NCBI GenBank assembly: GCA_016712665.1
Contig: JADJQP010000004.1
Location: 248,001-312,000 of the forward strand
DNA from: Bacteroidota bacterium
Lineage (GTDB): Bacteria; Bacteroidota; Bacteroidia; Chitinophagales; Chitinophagaceae
DNA: 64,000 nucleotides
Direction of reading: 5' to 3'
In this document: piece by piece, positions 28,091 to 37,340 of the stretch
How the letters are laid out: the number at the start of each line of letters is the position of its first letter
Numbering within the stretch: the first letter of the stretch is position 1
Translations under genes and position numbers: made by a program
Notes under the pieces: model-generated
What the model was told of the DNA's origin: nothing
Database searches by the model: none
Seen by the model: only the letters and a program-made list of their open reading frames with translations

Positions 28091-29364
28091 TTATAACGTG
28101 CAATTCACAATACTATTTACCATCGATGCATCATAGGGTCTTATTACTTTGATATAGTTATCGGTATAACCCTCCATGGTATCTTCTTTATTGGCTTGTT
28201 CAAACAAAACAGGTCGAATTTGCCCCAGATGTTGCTGGGTAAAATAATTCATTTTCATTTCAGACAAATTTCTTAAAATCTGATTCCGTTCCTTCCGAAG
28301 CTGCATAGGTACCACATTTGGCAAGGTGATGGCGAGGGTGTCGTCACGCTCTGAGTAGGTAAATACATGAAGATACGAAACATCCAACTCATGTAAAAAT
28401 TGATAGGTCTGTTGAAATTCTGTATCGGTTTCGCCCGGAAAACCAACAATTACATCTACACCTATACAACAATGAGGCATTCGCTCCTTGATTTGTGCCA
28501 CCCGTTCGGTATACAATTCTCTTTTATACCTTCTTCGCATGGCTGCTAATAGGTATTACTACCGCTCTGCAAGGGTATATGAAAGTGCGGCATAAAGGAA
28601 CGCGATTGTGATACATAATCAATAATATCGTCTGTTAATAGATTTGGTTCAATGGAAGATATACGAAATCGTGGAATTAGGTTTTGTTGATCAAGTGCTT
28701 TTACCAAGTCAAAAAATGTTTCATTGCTGATTTTTCCGCCATGATACCCTTTTCCAAAATCGCCCAAATTGACACCGGTCAGTACGATTTCTTGACAGTT
28801 GCTCAGAGCCAATTCCTTCACATTACCGAGCACGCCTTGTATGGTGTCGCTTCTGCTATGTCCGCGTGCCAGCGGAATGGTGCAAAAACTACAAGTATAA
28901 TCGCAACCATCCTGCACTTTCAAAAAGGTTCTGGTGCGGTCGTTTACTGAATGAGACGAATGAAATCCCTGAACGTCATCAATATCGCAGCTGCAAATTT
29001 TAGTACCAGCTTCTTTATCAAAATCGAGGACATGCTTCACAATATTGAATTTTTCGCCGGCGCCCACTACCAGGTCCACTCCATCTAATTGCGCAATTTG
29101 TTCGGGTTTGAGCTGGGCATAGCAACCTGTTATGACAATGGTAGCTTGGGGGTTTTTTCGTTTGGCTCGCTTTATCAGTTGCTTGCATTCCTTATCGGCA
29201 TTTTCGGTAACAGAGCAGGTATTGATTACATATACATCAGCTTCTTCGTGAAATTCTTTTCGGAGAAACTGATGCTCATCAAACTGTCTTCCAATAGTAG
29301 AGGTTTCGGAGAAGTTGAGTTTACACCCCAAAGTATGATATGCTACAGATTTATTTGAATTCAA
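28091..29364 (-). CDS. mtaB: tRNA t6A37 methylthiotransferase MtaB, one frameshift
   Basis: MtaB converts t6A37 to ms2t6A37 in tRNAs reading ANN codons. The N-terminal domain has the three cluster cysteines (HTLGCKLN, NTCSVTENAD, TGCYAQL); the radical-SAM motif is DGCDYTCSFCTIPLARG; the TRAM-like tail includes QANKEDTMEGYTDNYIKV. The frame is lost at GG 28552-28553: one more C on the coding strand changes GSNTY-stop into SGSNTLLAAMRRRYKREL, as in the family. No ATG precedes the conserved region; the best start is TTG at 29364. An upstream extension is unlikely because the terminator hairpin of the preceding gene lies there. Confidence 0.9.
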
Positions 29365-29391
29365 GGTTGCAAAAATACGGGAATTATCGCT

Positions 29392-29422
29392 AAAAAAAAT
29401 GCATCCGCACAAGGGCGGATGC
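29392..29422 (-). terminator. Intrinsic terminator after the 29446-30192 gene
   Basis: GCATCCGC at 29401-29408 pairs with GCGGATGC at 29415-29422 around a six-base loop. On the minus strand it is followed by A and eight T (29392-29399). It lies between the envelope protein gene and mtaB. Confidence 0.9.
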
Positions 29423-29445
29423 GAAAAAGAAATTGCGACTATTTT

Positions 29446-30192
29446 TTAGAAATAGCGAGCTTGTTCAATATTTTTCTTCCATCTAAGGTCAAAAGCCAAG
29501 CCACTCATTACCATCCAATGGTTTTGATAAAAACGTTTGCCGTTTAAGGGTACATTGGTGTCCAGCTTGTATTCATTTCGATAATAATTAAATCCTAAGC
29601 GCCACCATAAGACCTCATTCAGTCGGAAAGAACCGTACGCCTCGCTCATTATGGATCCATAACTGCCATTCAATAAATTTGCATTGAATGCGTAGGGTTC
29701 CATTTTATACTTCTGACCCGGTGGAAGCGGATTGGTTTCGTAGGATCGGAAATAGCCCGATTTGCTGTCGCCAAAATTAATACCTCCGAGGTCGGTGTTA
29801 AAATGAACATCCACCCCTCTTTTGATATGAATTTTTATGGCGATATATGCATTCAAGGTATTGGTTTGCGCTTCGGGCATATACATGGTATCGGCCCCAC
29901 CTGGATTGCGTGCGGTTAGCACCGGACTAGATGTTTCATAATATCGTTTTTTTGAAAAAAACACATTGCCTCGTAAGCCACAACCGATACTAAAAAATTG
30001 CTTTTTACGACCAATACCATGCAAATAATGCATATTAGCCCCAAGCCCCCAGTGCGGATTGCCATAATAACCCAAATTGCCATAGATGCATGCCTCCGCT
30101 GTGCGCTTCTTTAGAAGTTTCCGCATTTTTTGAGCATCTGCCGTTTGAAACATGCTCGCGCAAATTAACAGGAATAATATACGTTTTATCAT
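29446..30192 (-). CDS. Putative outer-membrane beta-barrel protein, unknown function
   Basis: 248 residues with a signal peptide ending TADAQ. The mature part has alternating amphipathic strands rich in Tyr, Trp and Gly (IYGNLGYYGNPHWGLGANMH, FFSIGCGLRGNVFF, WWRLGFNYYRNEYKL, MVMSGLAFDLRW), a pattern typical of small outer-membrane barrels. No terminal aromatic consensus is exact, though the last residue is Phe. It has its own promoter and terminator, so it is monocistronic. No family is recognised. Confidence 0.72.
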   Translation of the reverse strand: MIKRILFLLICASMFQTADAQKMRKLLKKRTAEACIYGNLGYYGNPHWGLGANMHYLHGIGRKKQFFSIGCGLRGNVFFSKKRYYETSSPVLTARNPGGADTMYMPEAQTNTLNAYIAIKIHIKRGVDVHFNTDLGGINFGDSKSGYFRSYETNPLPPGQKYKMEPYAFNANLLNGSYGSIMSEAYGSFRLNEVLWWRLGFNYYRNEYKLDTNVPLNGKRFYQNHWMVMSGLAFDLRWKKNIEQARYF

Positions 30193-30227
30193 CAGTGATT
30201 TTTTTCTAAGCCATAAAAATAAGGGTT

Positions 30228-30258
30228 CAAAGATACAATTACAAGTATTTTGTTCAAA
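30228..30258 (-). promoter_or_regulatory. Bacteroidota-type promoter of the 29446-30192 gene
   Basis: On the minus strand TTTG (30255-30258) and TATCTTTG (30228-30235) are separated by 19 bases, an excellent fit to the -33/-7 consensus. Transcription would start near 30221, giving a leader of about 30 bases. Confidence 0.75.
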
Positions 30259-30281
30259 TCTAAGTGTTTTATGGTATTATT

Positions 30282-32135
30282 TTACAATATGGGCAAATAA
30301 ATATTTACCTGGGTACCCAATGAATTGCCGTCCTCATCTTCCAAATCTATAAATTGTATGGGATGTTCATGCGCTTTTTTGGAAAGTCGCTTGAGTCGTT
30401 CTCTGGTAATATCAACCCCCTTAGAGTGATGTTTTTTGAGGTTATTCTTGAATAATTGACTGTTCTTTCGTCCAATACCATTGTCAATCACTTCGCATAA
30501 AATTTCATGATCATTGTGTGGTATTTCCTTGAAATTGATACTTAGATGGGCGTCGCTTTCCTTGTTAAGAAGCCCATGCCAAATGGCATTTTCTACAAAA
30601 GGTTGAATCACCATGGATGGAATGTCAAAATCTTCGCGGGCGATATCCTCTTCCACAAAAAAGCTGTAAGAAAACCGATTCGAAAATCGCATTAATTCTA
30701 AATCGAGATAGAGCTTGAGCATTTCGATTTCTTCGGTCAATGAAATTTTACTTTGTTCGGAGGCGTCTAAAATTTTGCGCATCAAGGAGGCAAAATCGGC
30801 TAAATAATTGCTGGCGATTTGAGGTTCATTTTTTATGATATAGTTTCGTATTGAATTGAGTGAGTTGAATAGAAAATGCGGATTCATTTGCGAACGCAGC
30901 GATTTGATTTCCAACTCAGCAAATTGTTGTTTGTATTGCGACAATTTCTTTTCTTCTTCTAAAATCAATTGTTGCTTTTTATTTTGATAATATCTATAAA
31001 TCAAGAAGGAAGAAAGAATTGCCAATAACAAAGCAATGATAAAAGCAAAAATCAAGGCATTTTTCTCTGATATTTTTCTTGATTGGGTTTGTTGAATAGA
31101 GCGCAATTGCTGATTTTCTCGCTCTTTGAGTTTGGTCTCATACTGTGTTTGAATAAATGCCAAATGTGCAAAATTTTTGTCGCTTAGTAACGAATCGCTT
31201 AAATTTTTGTGTCGACGCAAATAATGGAATGCCGAATCAAATTTTCCGGCCATTTGATATTGATTAGCTATCAAATTATGAATGTCACAGACCTCTGTTG
31301 CATTATTCAACGTCTTGGCAGTCTCAAGTGCTTTGTGCAAAAAATGAATCGAGCTGTCGCTCATTTTTCTTTTTTCAAAACCTATTGAAAAAGCTTTGTA
31401 GGCCAGTATCTGCAACAGTAATTCATTGGCTGCAACTGCAATGGAGTCGGCTATACGTAAATAGGCAAATGCTTTATCTGTTTCATTCTTTTCGAAGTAG
31501 TATTTTGCCAAATCTATTTTCAGTTGGGTGTTGATATTTGGATCCGGTACATTGTTGGCCAATTGTACACTTTCGTTCCAGTAGTAAAACGCCTTCTCAT
31601 AATTCTTTTGAAGAAAATGTACCTGCCCAATTTGCTCTAAATTAATGGCCTGCCCTCTCACCTCCTTAATACTCTTATTGAGCTCCAGTGCCTTTTCAGA
31701 GTATTCCAATACTTTCTTGTAATCTTTTAGTTTTAGATAATTATCACCAATATTGTTATACGAAATACTAATACCTCGTTGATAGTTGATTTTTTCAGCA
31801 AATTTGATAGCCTTTAAATAATAATCGGCGCTGCTTTGAAAATTTCCTTCATTGGTTTCTAAAATGGCGTAATTGATATTGGAAAGGCAGATTCCTTTTA
31901 TAAAGCCGATTTTGGTAGCCAGCACCTCACTTTCTTTGGCGTACTGCCATGCTTTTGAAGGGTCAATTTCAGATAGTCGATAGGAAAGTTTATGCGTAGC
32001 CATTACACGACTTGTGTCTTGCCCCGGATAGGTAAGTAGCCAATTTTGTAAACTATCCACATACTGATTTTGGCTGTAAAGCGATTTACAGGCAATAAGC
32101 AGAAAGGATAGGAAGAGCCTAATTCTCATATTCAA
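30282..32135 (-). CDS. TPR-containing LytS-type sensor histidine kinase
   Basis: 617 residues. A signal peptide (ending LYSQN) is followed by a periplasmic array of about six TPR-like helical repeats (about 30-320; for example ISISYNNIGDNYLKLKDYKK), one transmembrane helix (about 350-372), a short coiled coil and a LytS-type kinase domain: phospho-acceptor His in LRSQMNPHFLFNSLNSI, the N-box VIQPFVENAIWHGLL and DNGIGRKNS. Such kinases usually pair with a LytTR response regulator, which is not adjacent on either side. The signal sensed is unknown. The ATG at 32135 or the second Met two codons later could be the start. Confidence 0.92.
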   Translation of the reverse strand: MNMRIRLFLSFLLIACKSLYSQNQYVDSLQNWLLTYPGQDTSRVMATHKLSYRLSEIDPSKAWQYAKESEVLATKIGFIKGICLSNINYAILETNEGNFQSSADYYLKAIKFAEKINYQRGISISYNNIGDNYLKLKDYKKVLEYSEKALELNKSIKEVRGQAINLEQIGQVHFLQKNYEKAFYYWNESVQLANNVPDPNINTQLKIDLAKYYFEKNETDKAFAYLRIADSIAVAANELLLQILAYKAFSIGFEKRKMSDSSIHFLHKALETAKTLNNATEVCDIHNLIANQYQMAGKFDSAFHYLRRHKNLSDSLLSDKNFAHLAFIQTQYETKLKERENQQLRSIQQTQSRKISEKNALIFAFIIALLLAILSSFLIYRYYQNKKQQLILEEEKKLSQYKQQFAELEIKSLRSQMNPHFLFNSLNSIRNYIIKNEPQIASNYLADFASLMRKILDASEQSKISLTEEIEMLKLYLDLELMRFSNRFSYSFFVEEDIAREDFDIPSMVIQPFVENAIWHGLLNKESDAHLSINFKEIPHNDHEILCEVIDNGIGRKNSQLFKNNLKKHHSKGVDITRERLKRLSKKAHEHPIQFIDLEDEDGNSLGTQVNIYLPIL

Positions 32136-32231
32136 GACTATAATATTACAAAGAATTTGGAATAATTTCAGAAATTGATACAGCTTACGAACTTCTATAC
32201 GCTATTGGATGCGTTTGCTTTTTGTCGGGTC

Positions 32232-34061
32232 CTAAAAAAGTCGTGCGTAAATTCGCAAAACCGCTAATTCCAGTACCAAAAAAGCAATGGTCAAAAAAGC
32301 AACTAGTACGTATTCATCATGATCGATATGGCTATACAGTAAATCAAGACCGATAAAAGATGGTGTAAAAGGCAAGCCAACAAAGGCTAGACAGGCCACC
32401 AAGAAAATACCTGCAAGCCCCGGATGCCGATAAATACTTCCATAAAAGTCATCTAAACCCAAATGGGGCTCCAGCTTCCGTAATCTGTACAGAATACTGA
32501 CACCAAGAATGCCCGAAGCAAACAAGCCACTAAAATAAATGAGAATTTCGCGATACTGGTACTGATCGTTAAGCAAAGCCACTGAAAGGACTACATACAA
32601 TTGGCTTAAAATTATGAATAGCCAGGCTTTCATTGGGCTTTCCTTTTCTACAAAGGCAAGCAAGGTTAAAATCATACCCACAAAGGCGAAAAAAATATGC
32701 AAAAATTGATCGATTTGCCATGGGATATGGTCGTCAAACGTAAACAACAAAAGACCTGCCACAAAAATGAACGCAAAAATGATGATTCCCGTTTTATTCG
32801 AAACAAAATAAAAAAAGCGACCAACATACTTCAGCGGATTCCAAAAAACGCTTTTCAAATTCGCATCCATATTCCATTCTTTTATGCTAAGTAAGTATAT
32901 ACTATTTTTTAGTTTGCCGGCCATCAACTGAGAATGTATTGGTTGCTTCGGAACGAAATTAAAAAATTGATCATGAATGCGATACCCCAAAACGGATGGT
33001 GATACCAATAATTGATAGGTGCGGAGTAATGCATTTCCAGAGAGATGTATTAGTACCAAAATATGCCAACCCATCGCTACCTCTATAAACATTAAGCCTA
33101 TTTGCGCAATAGAAGAATAGGCAATTTGCGTTTTAACAGTTGACTGTACTCGTGCAATTAAAGTGGCTATTATGGCTGTGGTAATTCCGATGAGGGCAAT
33201 GGCCACTTTGATGGGGAACACCGAATCCCAATAGTTATAGGTACGCAACAAAAGAAATACTCCCAAATGCACAGCCAAGGAGCCGTAAAATACAGCACTT
33301 GAAGTGGTGGGACCTTCCATAGCACGTGGAAGCCAAGATGAAAAAGGAAATTGTGCAGATTTGATGGTGGCCGAAATCACCACCATTGCCAATAAGAAAA
33401 CAACTGCATTGTAATGCGTTTCAATATGAGTGGAAAGAAGGGCCGTATTCTCTAATTTCATAAAGGTGATATTCTCATGCCAAATATGATGACTGGTCCA
33501 GAGGGCCAAAATCAAACCAATATCACCGAGACGATACAATGAAATAGTTTTGAGCGCATTTTTTACCGGAAGATAGCGATCTCTATAAAATGCAATGAGT
33601 AAAAAAGAGGTGATACCTAAAAACTCCCAACCAATAAATAAGGTTTCGAAATTGCCTGCAAAAACAGCGACATTAAACGCAAAAAAGAATAATAATATGG
33701 TATTAAAAAATCGTTTATATCCGGCATCCCGATGTAAATAATACTTGCTGAATACGAGCACCAAAAAAGTAATAAAAGCCCCTAATACGGAAAAAACAGC
33801 TGTGGTTTTGTCAAAATAAAATTCAAGAAAGATTTCAATATTCTCTTCCTTAAAAAAAACAAAATGTTTCAAATGAAGCGTTTGAAAATGATGCACAGCC
33901 CACCATCCTATGAAGACCAGCATCCCGATCAACTGAACACCTACACTGGTATAGGCAACACCCGCAATCTGTTTTTCTTGTGTATTGTTAAAAAATAGAC
34001 TGATAAAAAATCCTAGTAATGGGATCCAGATAAACAGTTGTAGCATTTGTTCCATGTTCAT
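32232..34061 (-). CDS. dabB: DabB-like proton-conducting membrane subunit (NuoL/MrpA family)
   Basis: 609 residues with about 15 hydrophobic helices. The Proton_antipo_M core has the conserved glutamate in FIGWEFLGITSFLLIAFY and the Lys/Trp pattern TIKSAQFPFSSWLPRAMEGPTTSSA, as in NuoL/MrpA-type channels. It lies three bases after dabA. In the DAB system (Halothiobacillus, Bacillus, Vibrio) DabB conducts H+ or Na+ to drive a vectorial carbonic-anhydrase reaction in DabA. No other complex I or Mrp genes are here, which supports the DAB assignment over a respiratory one. Confidence 0.9.
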   Translation of the reverse strand: MNMEQMLQLFIWIPLLGFFISLFFNNTQEKQIAGVAYTSVGVQLIGMLVFIGWWAVHHFQTLHLKHFVFFKEENIEIFLEFYFDKTTAVFSVLGAFITFLVLVFSKYYLHRDAGYKRFFNTILLFFFAFNVAVFAGNFETLFIGWEFLGITSFLLIAFYRDRYLPVKNALKTISLYRLGDIGLILALWTSHHIWHENITFMKLENTALLSTHIETHYNAVVFLLAMVVISATIKSAQFPFSSWLPRAMEGPTTSSAVFYGSLAVHLGVFLLLRTYNYWDSVFPIKVAIALIGITTAIIATLIARVQSTVKTQIAYSSIAQIGLMFIEVAMGWHILVLIHLSGNALLRTYQLLVSPSVLGYRIHDQFFNFVPKQPIHSQLMAGKLKNSIYLLSIKEWNMDANLKSVFWNPLKYVGRFFYFVSNKTGIIIFAFIFVAGLLLFTFDDHIPWQIDQFLHIFFAFVGMILTLLAFVEKESPMKAWLFIILSQLYVVLSVALLNDQYQYREILIYFSGLFASGILGVSILYRLRKLEPHLGLDDFYGSIYRHPGLAGIFLVACLAFVGLPFTPSFIGLDLLYSHIDHDEYVLVAFLTIAFLVLELAVLRIYARLF

Positions 34062-34064
34062 TGA

Positions 34065-36605
34065 TTAACTGTGAAGAATTACCGGTAAATTTTCTTGTGT
34101 GGCATCTGCAATATGATTGGTCTTCATTTCCTGAGCTGCTTCCAATAGACTATGTACATCTTTAAAGAAATGAATTTCCTTGGAAAGGGTTTGATAGGGA
34201 ATAAATTGACCGTTTGAAAAATAGGTAAATTCTTTCGTATCCGGATTCAAAGAAATTAAGTGAACCCATTCATTAATATACCATTCGTACATCGCTGGTG
34301 ACGACTGTATGGATTGCAGTATTATTTTAGGAAAATGTTCTACAATAATCAGTAACCGTAAGGGGTCGTGCACTTCAATCATTTGCCAGGGCAAGCCGGG
34401 TCGCAAATCACCATCGCTACTGTTGGCAACGCCAAAAAGACCTACTACATTGTGAGGCAATTTAGTACCCGCCCCTAATTTGTAATTGTCAATTCTGCTA
34501 AAATAATACTCCAGATTGATACCCCCGCAAACCGGCCCTAGGGGTGCCATCACTCCGGTTAAAAATTTCCCTGCTCCATCGCTGCGATAATTATAGGAAT
34601 TTAAAAAGGCTCTTCGATCTAAGAATACTCCTTTGGAAATTTGGCGATTTCCCACAATACAAAGCGTATTGGTTCCATGGCCCAGTTCTGGCCGTGGCTC
34701 AAAAAGAGAAACGGAACGCTCCTTAATGGCCTTCCTAATCTTTTTGAGATCGCCTTTGGTATTGATGGACGCAAACCTTCGCGAACGTTCTTTGGCATTT
34801 AAATCCAATGCGTTTTCAAAGGTATTTTTATGTTGCAGATGAGCCATTTGGTTGGCTTCATGTAAGAGTGCCACATCAAAGTACTCCATTTCATCTGCAG
34901 CGGTATCATGCAATGCGCCCACAAATTGAGTGGTTGCGGGAATTTCAATTCCACGGGCCAGCAGATGCGTCCGCACCTCAGGATGATTGGCCATCGCAGC
35001 AAATACGCGGGCATTGACAGAACCCGGCCGACCGCTGCAGGCTCCGCAATCGTGTGCTCCATGATGTGGGTTGTTGGCACTGCTACTACCATGTGCCACC
35101 ACATATACAATGGGTGCAAAGTGATGCAATAAACCAATCCCATTCAACAGGGCTTCCACACGAGTGGTCATTTCTTCAATGGTAAACCCAATCTGAAGAC
35201 CATTCTCCACATCCTTTGGGTCCTTATTTTCGATCGTTAATTTACCCTGTTCATTCATATGTGCAAATGCATTGGAAATGGCGGGACTCATTTTGGGTTT
35301 CCACAAATTTTTAATCAATCGAAATCCAGCCCAAAAGCCGAAGGTTAAGGCACTTAAAAAACCGGACGCCATCTGATGTGTTTTGTCGGTATAAAACAAA
35401 TCGTGCTTACGCTTTTCGGGGACATCGTATTCTTTGATCAGGTATTTTGGAGTGACCGGTGCAGGACAAAGTTTATCATAAAATTTAGCATGCTCTGCCT
35501 GAAAATAAAATTCCACTCCAAAAAATCCCGGGCATCCAAAGGTCTCTGCATTTGCATCCATTTTTTCAACGTAGCTTCGCAAACTGCATTCCCGTTCATC
35601 AATACAAAATAATGACTGAAAGGATTTTTGTTCGGGTATAGCTTGGTCTACAGTCCGTAGAGAAATGTTTTGTTGTATACCAGCTAGTACCTCATCATAA
35701 TAGCTCCATTCAAAGGCATCTTGCCAAATTTTGAGCACTTCTTGTAATTCAGTGCTAGGCACTTCATCAAAAAGGTTCAAAGGTGGCTGCTTGCAGTCGG
35801 TACATAGGGGTTTAAAATTCTTCCCAAGTTCATTTTCCAAATGATCAATTTCAAACAACAAATCAAGAACGATTACATCGTGCAGAGTGATTTTTCGGGT
35901 ATCCAATAAGCTCTCCGGTTTCTGCTCCAAGGTAGCTACCATACCACTCCAACCTCTATGACTAAATTGCTGGTCAAAAAGATATTGTTCAAAATAGGCC
36001 TCATCCCCCACCACAATTTCTAGAAGTTGGGTCAACGAAATCCCTTCCTGAAATAATAATTTTCGGGCTTTGGCCGTCTTAAAAAAACTTACCAAACCAT
36101 TCTGTTCCAAAGATTTAAAAGAAGCTAAAAAACCCTCTGCATGTACCGGAAAATCCCAAAGTGCAATACCTTGGTCTAAATAACTACTCAAAATTCTAAA
36201 CAAAAGTGGCTGCACTAAATTGTCTAAATCGAGATGATGCTTCGATTTCCAGTACGATCGTAAGCGACCGATTCGATAATCGATATGCTCGTCATACGCG
36301 GTGTATAGGACATGATGTTTCCACTCTGAAAAGGTCTGCTCCCCTTTTCGTTCAAGAATAATCCGATCTAAAATTTCCTCCTTGATTCTTTTTACTGCAT
36401 ACAGTTTTCTAAAATCAACCAAGGGCAAAGTAGCTTGATATCCGAAAATTTTAGAAGCTTTAAATATACCTTCATAAAATTTCATGTGCTGAAAAGCATG
36501 CAGGGAGTTGTGATGGATAAAATCCTTCAGAGGGGTTTGTGAGGGCAGGTAATGCCTCAGCAAATGTATTACATGTGTTTCATCAAAGTGTTGGCTACTC
36601 TTCAT
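34065..36605 (-). CDS. dabA: DabA-like inorganic-carbon transport subunit (DUF2309)
   Basis: 846 residues from the ATG at 36605, chosen because it starts 13 bases after the carbonic anhydrase stop; a longer start 20 codons upstream would overlap that gene. The distant carbonic-anhydrase-like site is intact: CIDER gives Cys334 and Asp336, VAHGSSS gives His505 and HDCGACSG gives Cys520. The His-Cys spacing of 15 equals that between the zinc ligands I recall for Halothiobacillus DabA (C351, D353, H524, C539). DabA is thought to hydrate CO2 to bicarbonate one way at the inner membrane, coupled to DabB. It is the third gene of a SulP-CA-DabA-DabB operon. Confidence 0.93.
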   Translation of the reverse strand: MKSSQHFDETHVIHLLRHYLPSQTPLKDFIHHNSLHAFQHMKFYEGIFKASKIFGYQATLPLVDFRKLYAVKRIKEEILDRIILERKGEQTFSEWKHHVLYTAYDEHIDYRIGRLRSYWKSKHHLDLDNLVQPLLFRILSSYLDQGIALWDFPVHAEGFLASFKSLEQNGLVSFFKTAKARKLLFQEGISLTQLLEIVVGDEAYFEQYLFDQQFSHRGWSGMVATLEQKPESLLDTRKITLHDVIVLDLLFEIDHLENELGKNFKPLCTDCKQPPLNLFDEVPSTELQEVLKIWQDAFEWSYYDEVLAGIQQNISLRTVDQAIPEQKSFQSLFCIDERECSLRSYVEKMDANAETFGCPGFFGVEFYFQAEHAKFYDKLCPAPVTPKYLIKEYDVPEKRKHDLFYTDKTHQMASGFLSALTFGFWAGFRLIKNLWKPKMSPAISNAFAHMNEQGKLTIENKDPKDVENGLQIGFTIEEMTTRVEALLNGIGLLHHFAPIVYVVAHGSSSANNPHHGAHDCGACSGRPGSVNARVFAAMANHPEVRTHLLARGIEIPATTQFVGALHDTAADEMEYFDVALLHEANQMAHLQHKNTFENALDLNAKERSRRFASINTKGDLKKIRKAIKERSVSLFEPRPELGHGTNTLCIVGNRQISKGVFLDRRAFLNSYNYRSDGAGKFLTGVMAPLGPVCGGINLEYYFSRIDNYKLGAGTKLPHNVVGLFGVANSSDGDLRPGLPWQMIEVHDPLRLLIIVEHFPKIILQSIQSSPAMYEWYINEWVHLISLNPDTKEFTYFSNGQFIPYQTLSKEIHFFKDVHSLLEAAQEMKTNHIADATQENLPVILHS

Positions 36606-36618
36606 TTCAGTATTGAAT

Positions 36619-37302
36619 TTAGTATCGAAGATCAGCCACCGAGAATGCGGGATTCTCTTCATCACGGATATACATCACATCTTCATAAAAATGTACCTTG
36701 CCCGTATCAATATTATACATGGCGCCTACCACTCCTATCTCCCCATTTTCAACTAGTTGCTCAATAATGAAACTCCGTTCAATAATATTGATAACATTTC
36801 TTTTCACATTAATGGTAGCCACGTTTTCAACAAAGGTGCTATTTTTTGAAGTGCGATCTTGCTCAGTTAGTTTCTCCTGATAAACTGCCGGTTGTAGTTT
36901 GGCAAGTAGTTCGGTTAAATTTCCCATTTCCACATGATCGCAGGCTCCTTTTACGGCTCCACATTTGGTATGGCCCAATACCACTATTAATTTGGAGCCG
37001 GCAATTTTACACGCAAACTCCATACTTCCTAAAATGTCTGTATTCACGATATTTCCGGCAATTCGAACGGAGAAAATATCACCAAGCCCCTGATCAAAAA
37101 TTAACTCGGCCGAGGTACGACTATCAATACAACTTAGTACAGTGGCAAATGGCCATTGACCATCACGGGTATCATTCACTTGACTTAATAGATCGCGTTG
37201 TGCTTTCAGGTTGCTGACAAAGCGCTGGTTGCCTTCCTTCAGAATTTGCACCGCCAATCGGGGTGTTAGACTTGATTGAGTCTCTTTGTTATGTGCTTTC
37301 AT
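36619..37302 (-). CDS. Beta-class carbonic anhydrase
   Basis: 227 residues. The zinc ligands are Cys58, His111 and Cys114 (LSCIDSRTS and LGHTKCGAVKG), with the Asp60-Arg62 dyad. It interconverts CO2 and bicarbonate in the cytoplasm; no signal peptide is present. It is placed between the SulP transporter (38 bases upstream) and dabA (13 bases downstream). Its job is probably to equilibrate bicarbonate brought in by the neighbouring systems for carboxylases, though a fast cytoplasmic anhydrase would be counter-productive in a true carbon-concentrating mechanism. Confidence 0.95.
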   Translation of the reverse strand: MKAHNKETQSSLTPRLAVQILKEGNQRFVSNLKAQRDLLSQVNDTRDGQWPFATVLSCIDSRTSAELIFDQGLGDIFSVRIAGNIVNTDILGSMEFACKIAGSKLIVVLGHTKCGAVKGACDHVEMGNLTELLAKLQPAVYQEKLTEQDRTSKNSTFVENVATINVKRNVINIIERSFIIEQLVENGEIGVVGAMYNIDTGKVHFYEDVMYIRDEENPAFSVADLRY

Positions 37303-37340
37303 TTGATTTTAATAATAAAGTTTTTGAAAAAATTTGATAC

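Noticed and set aside
32232..34061. NuoL/respiratory complex I or Mrp antiporter reading of the DabB gene
   Set aside because: No other nuo or mrp genes are adjacent, while dabA is three bases upstream.
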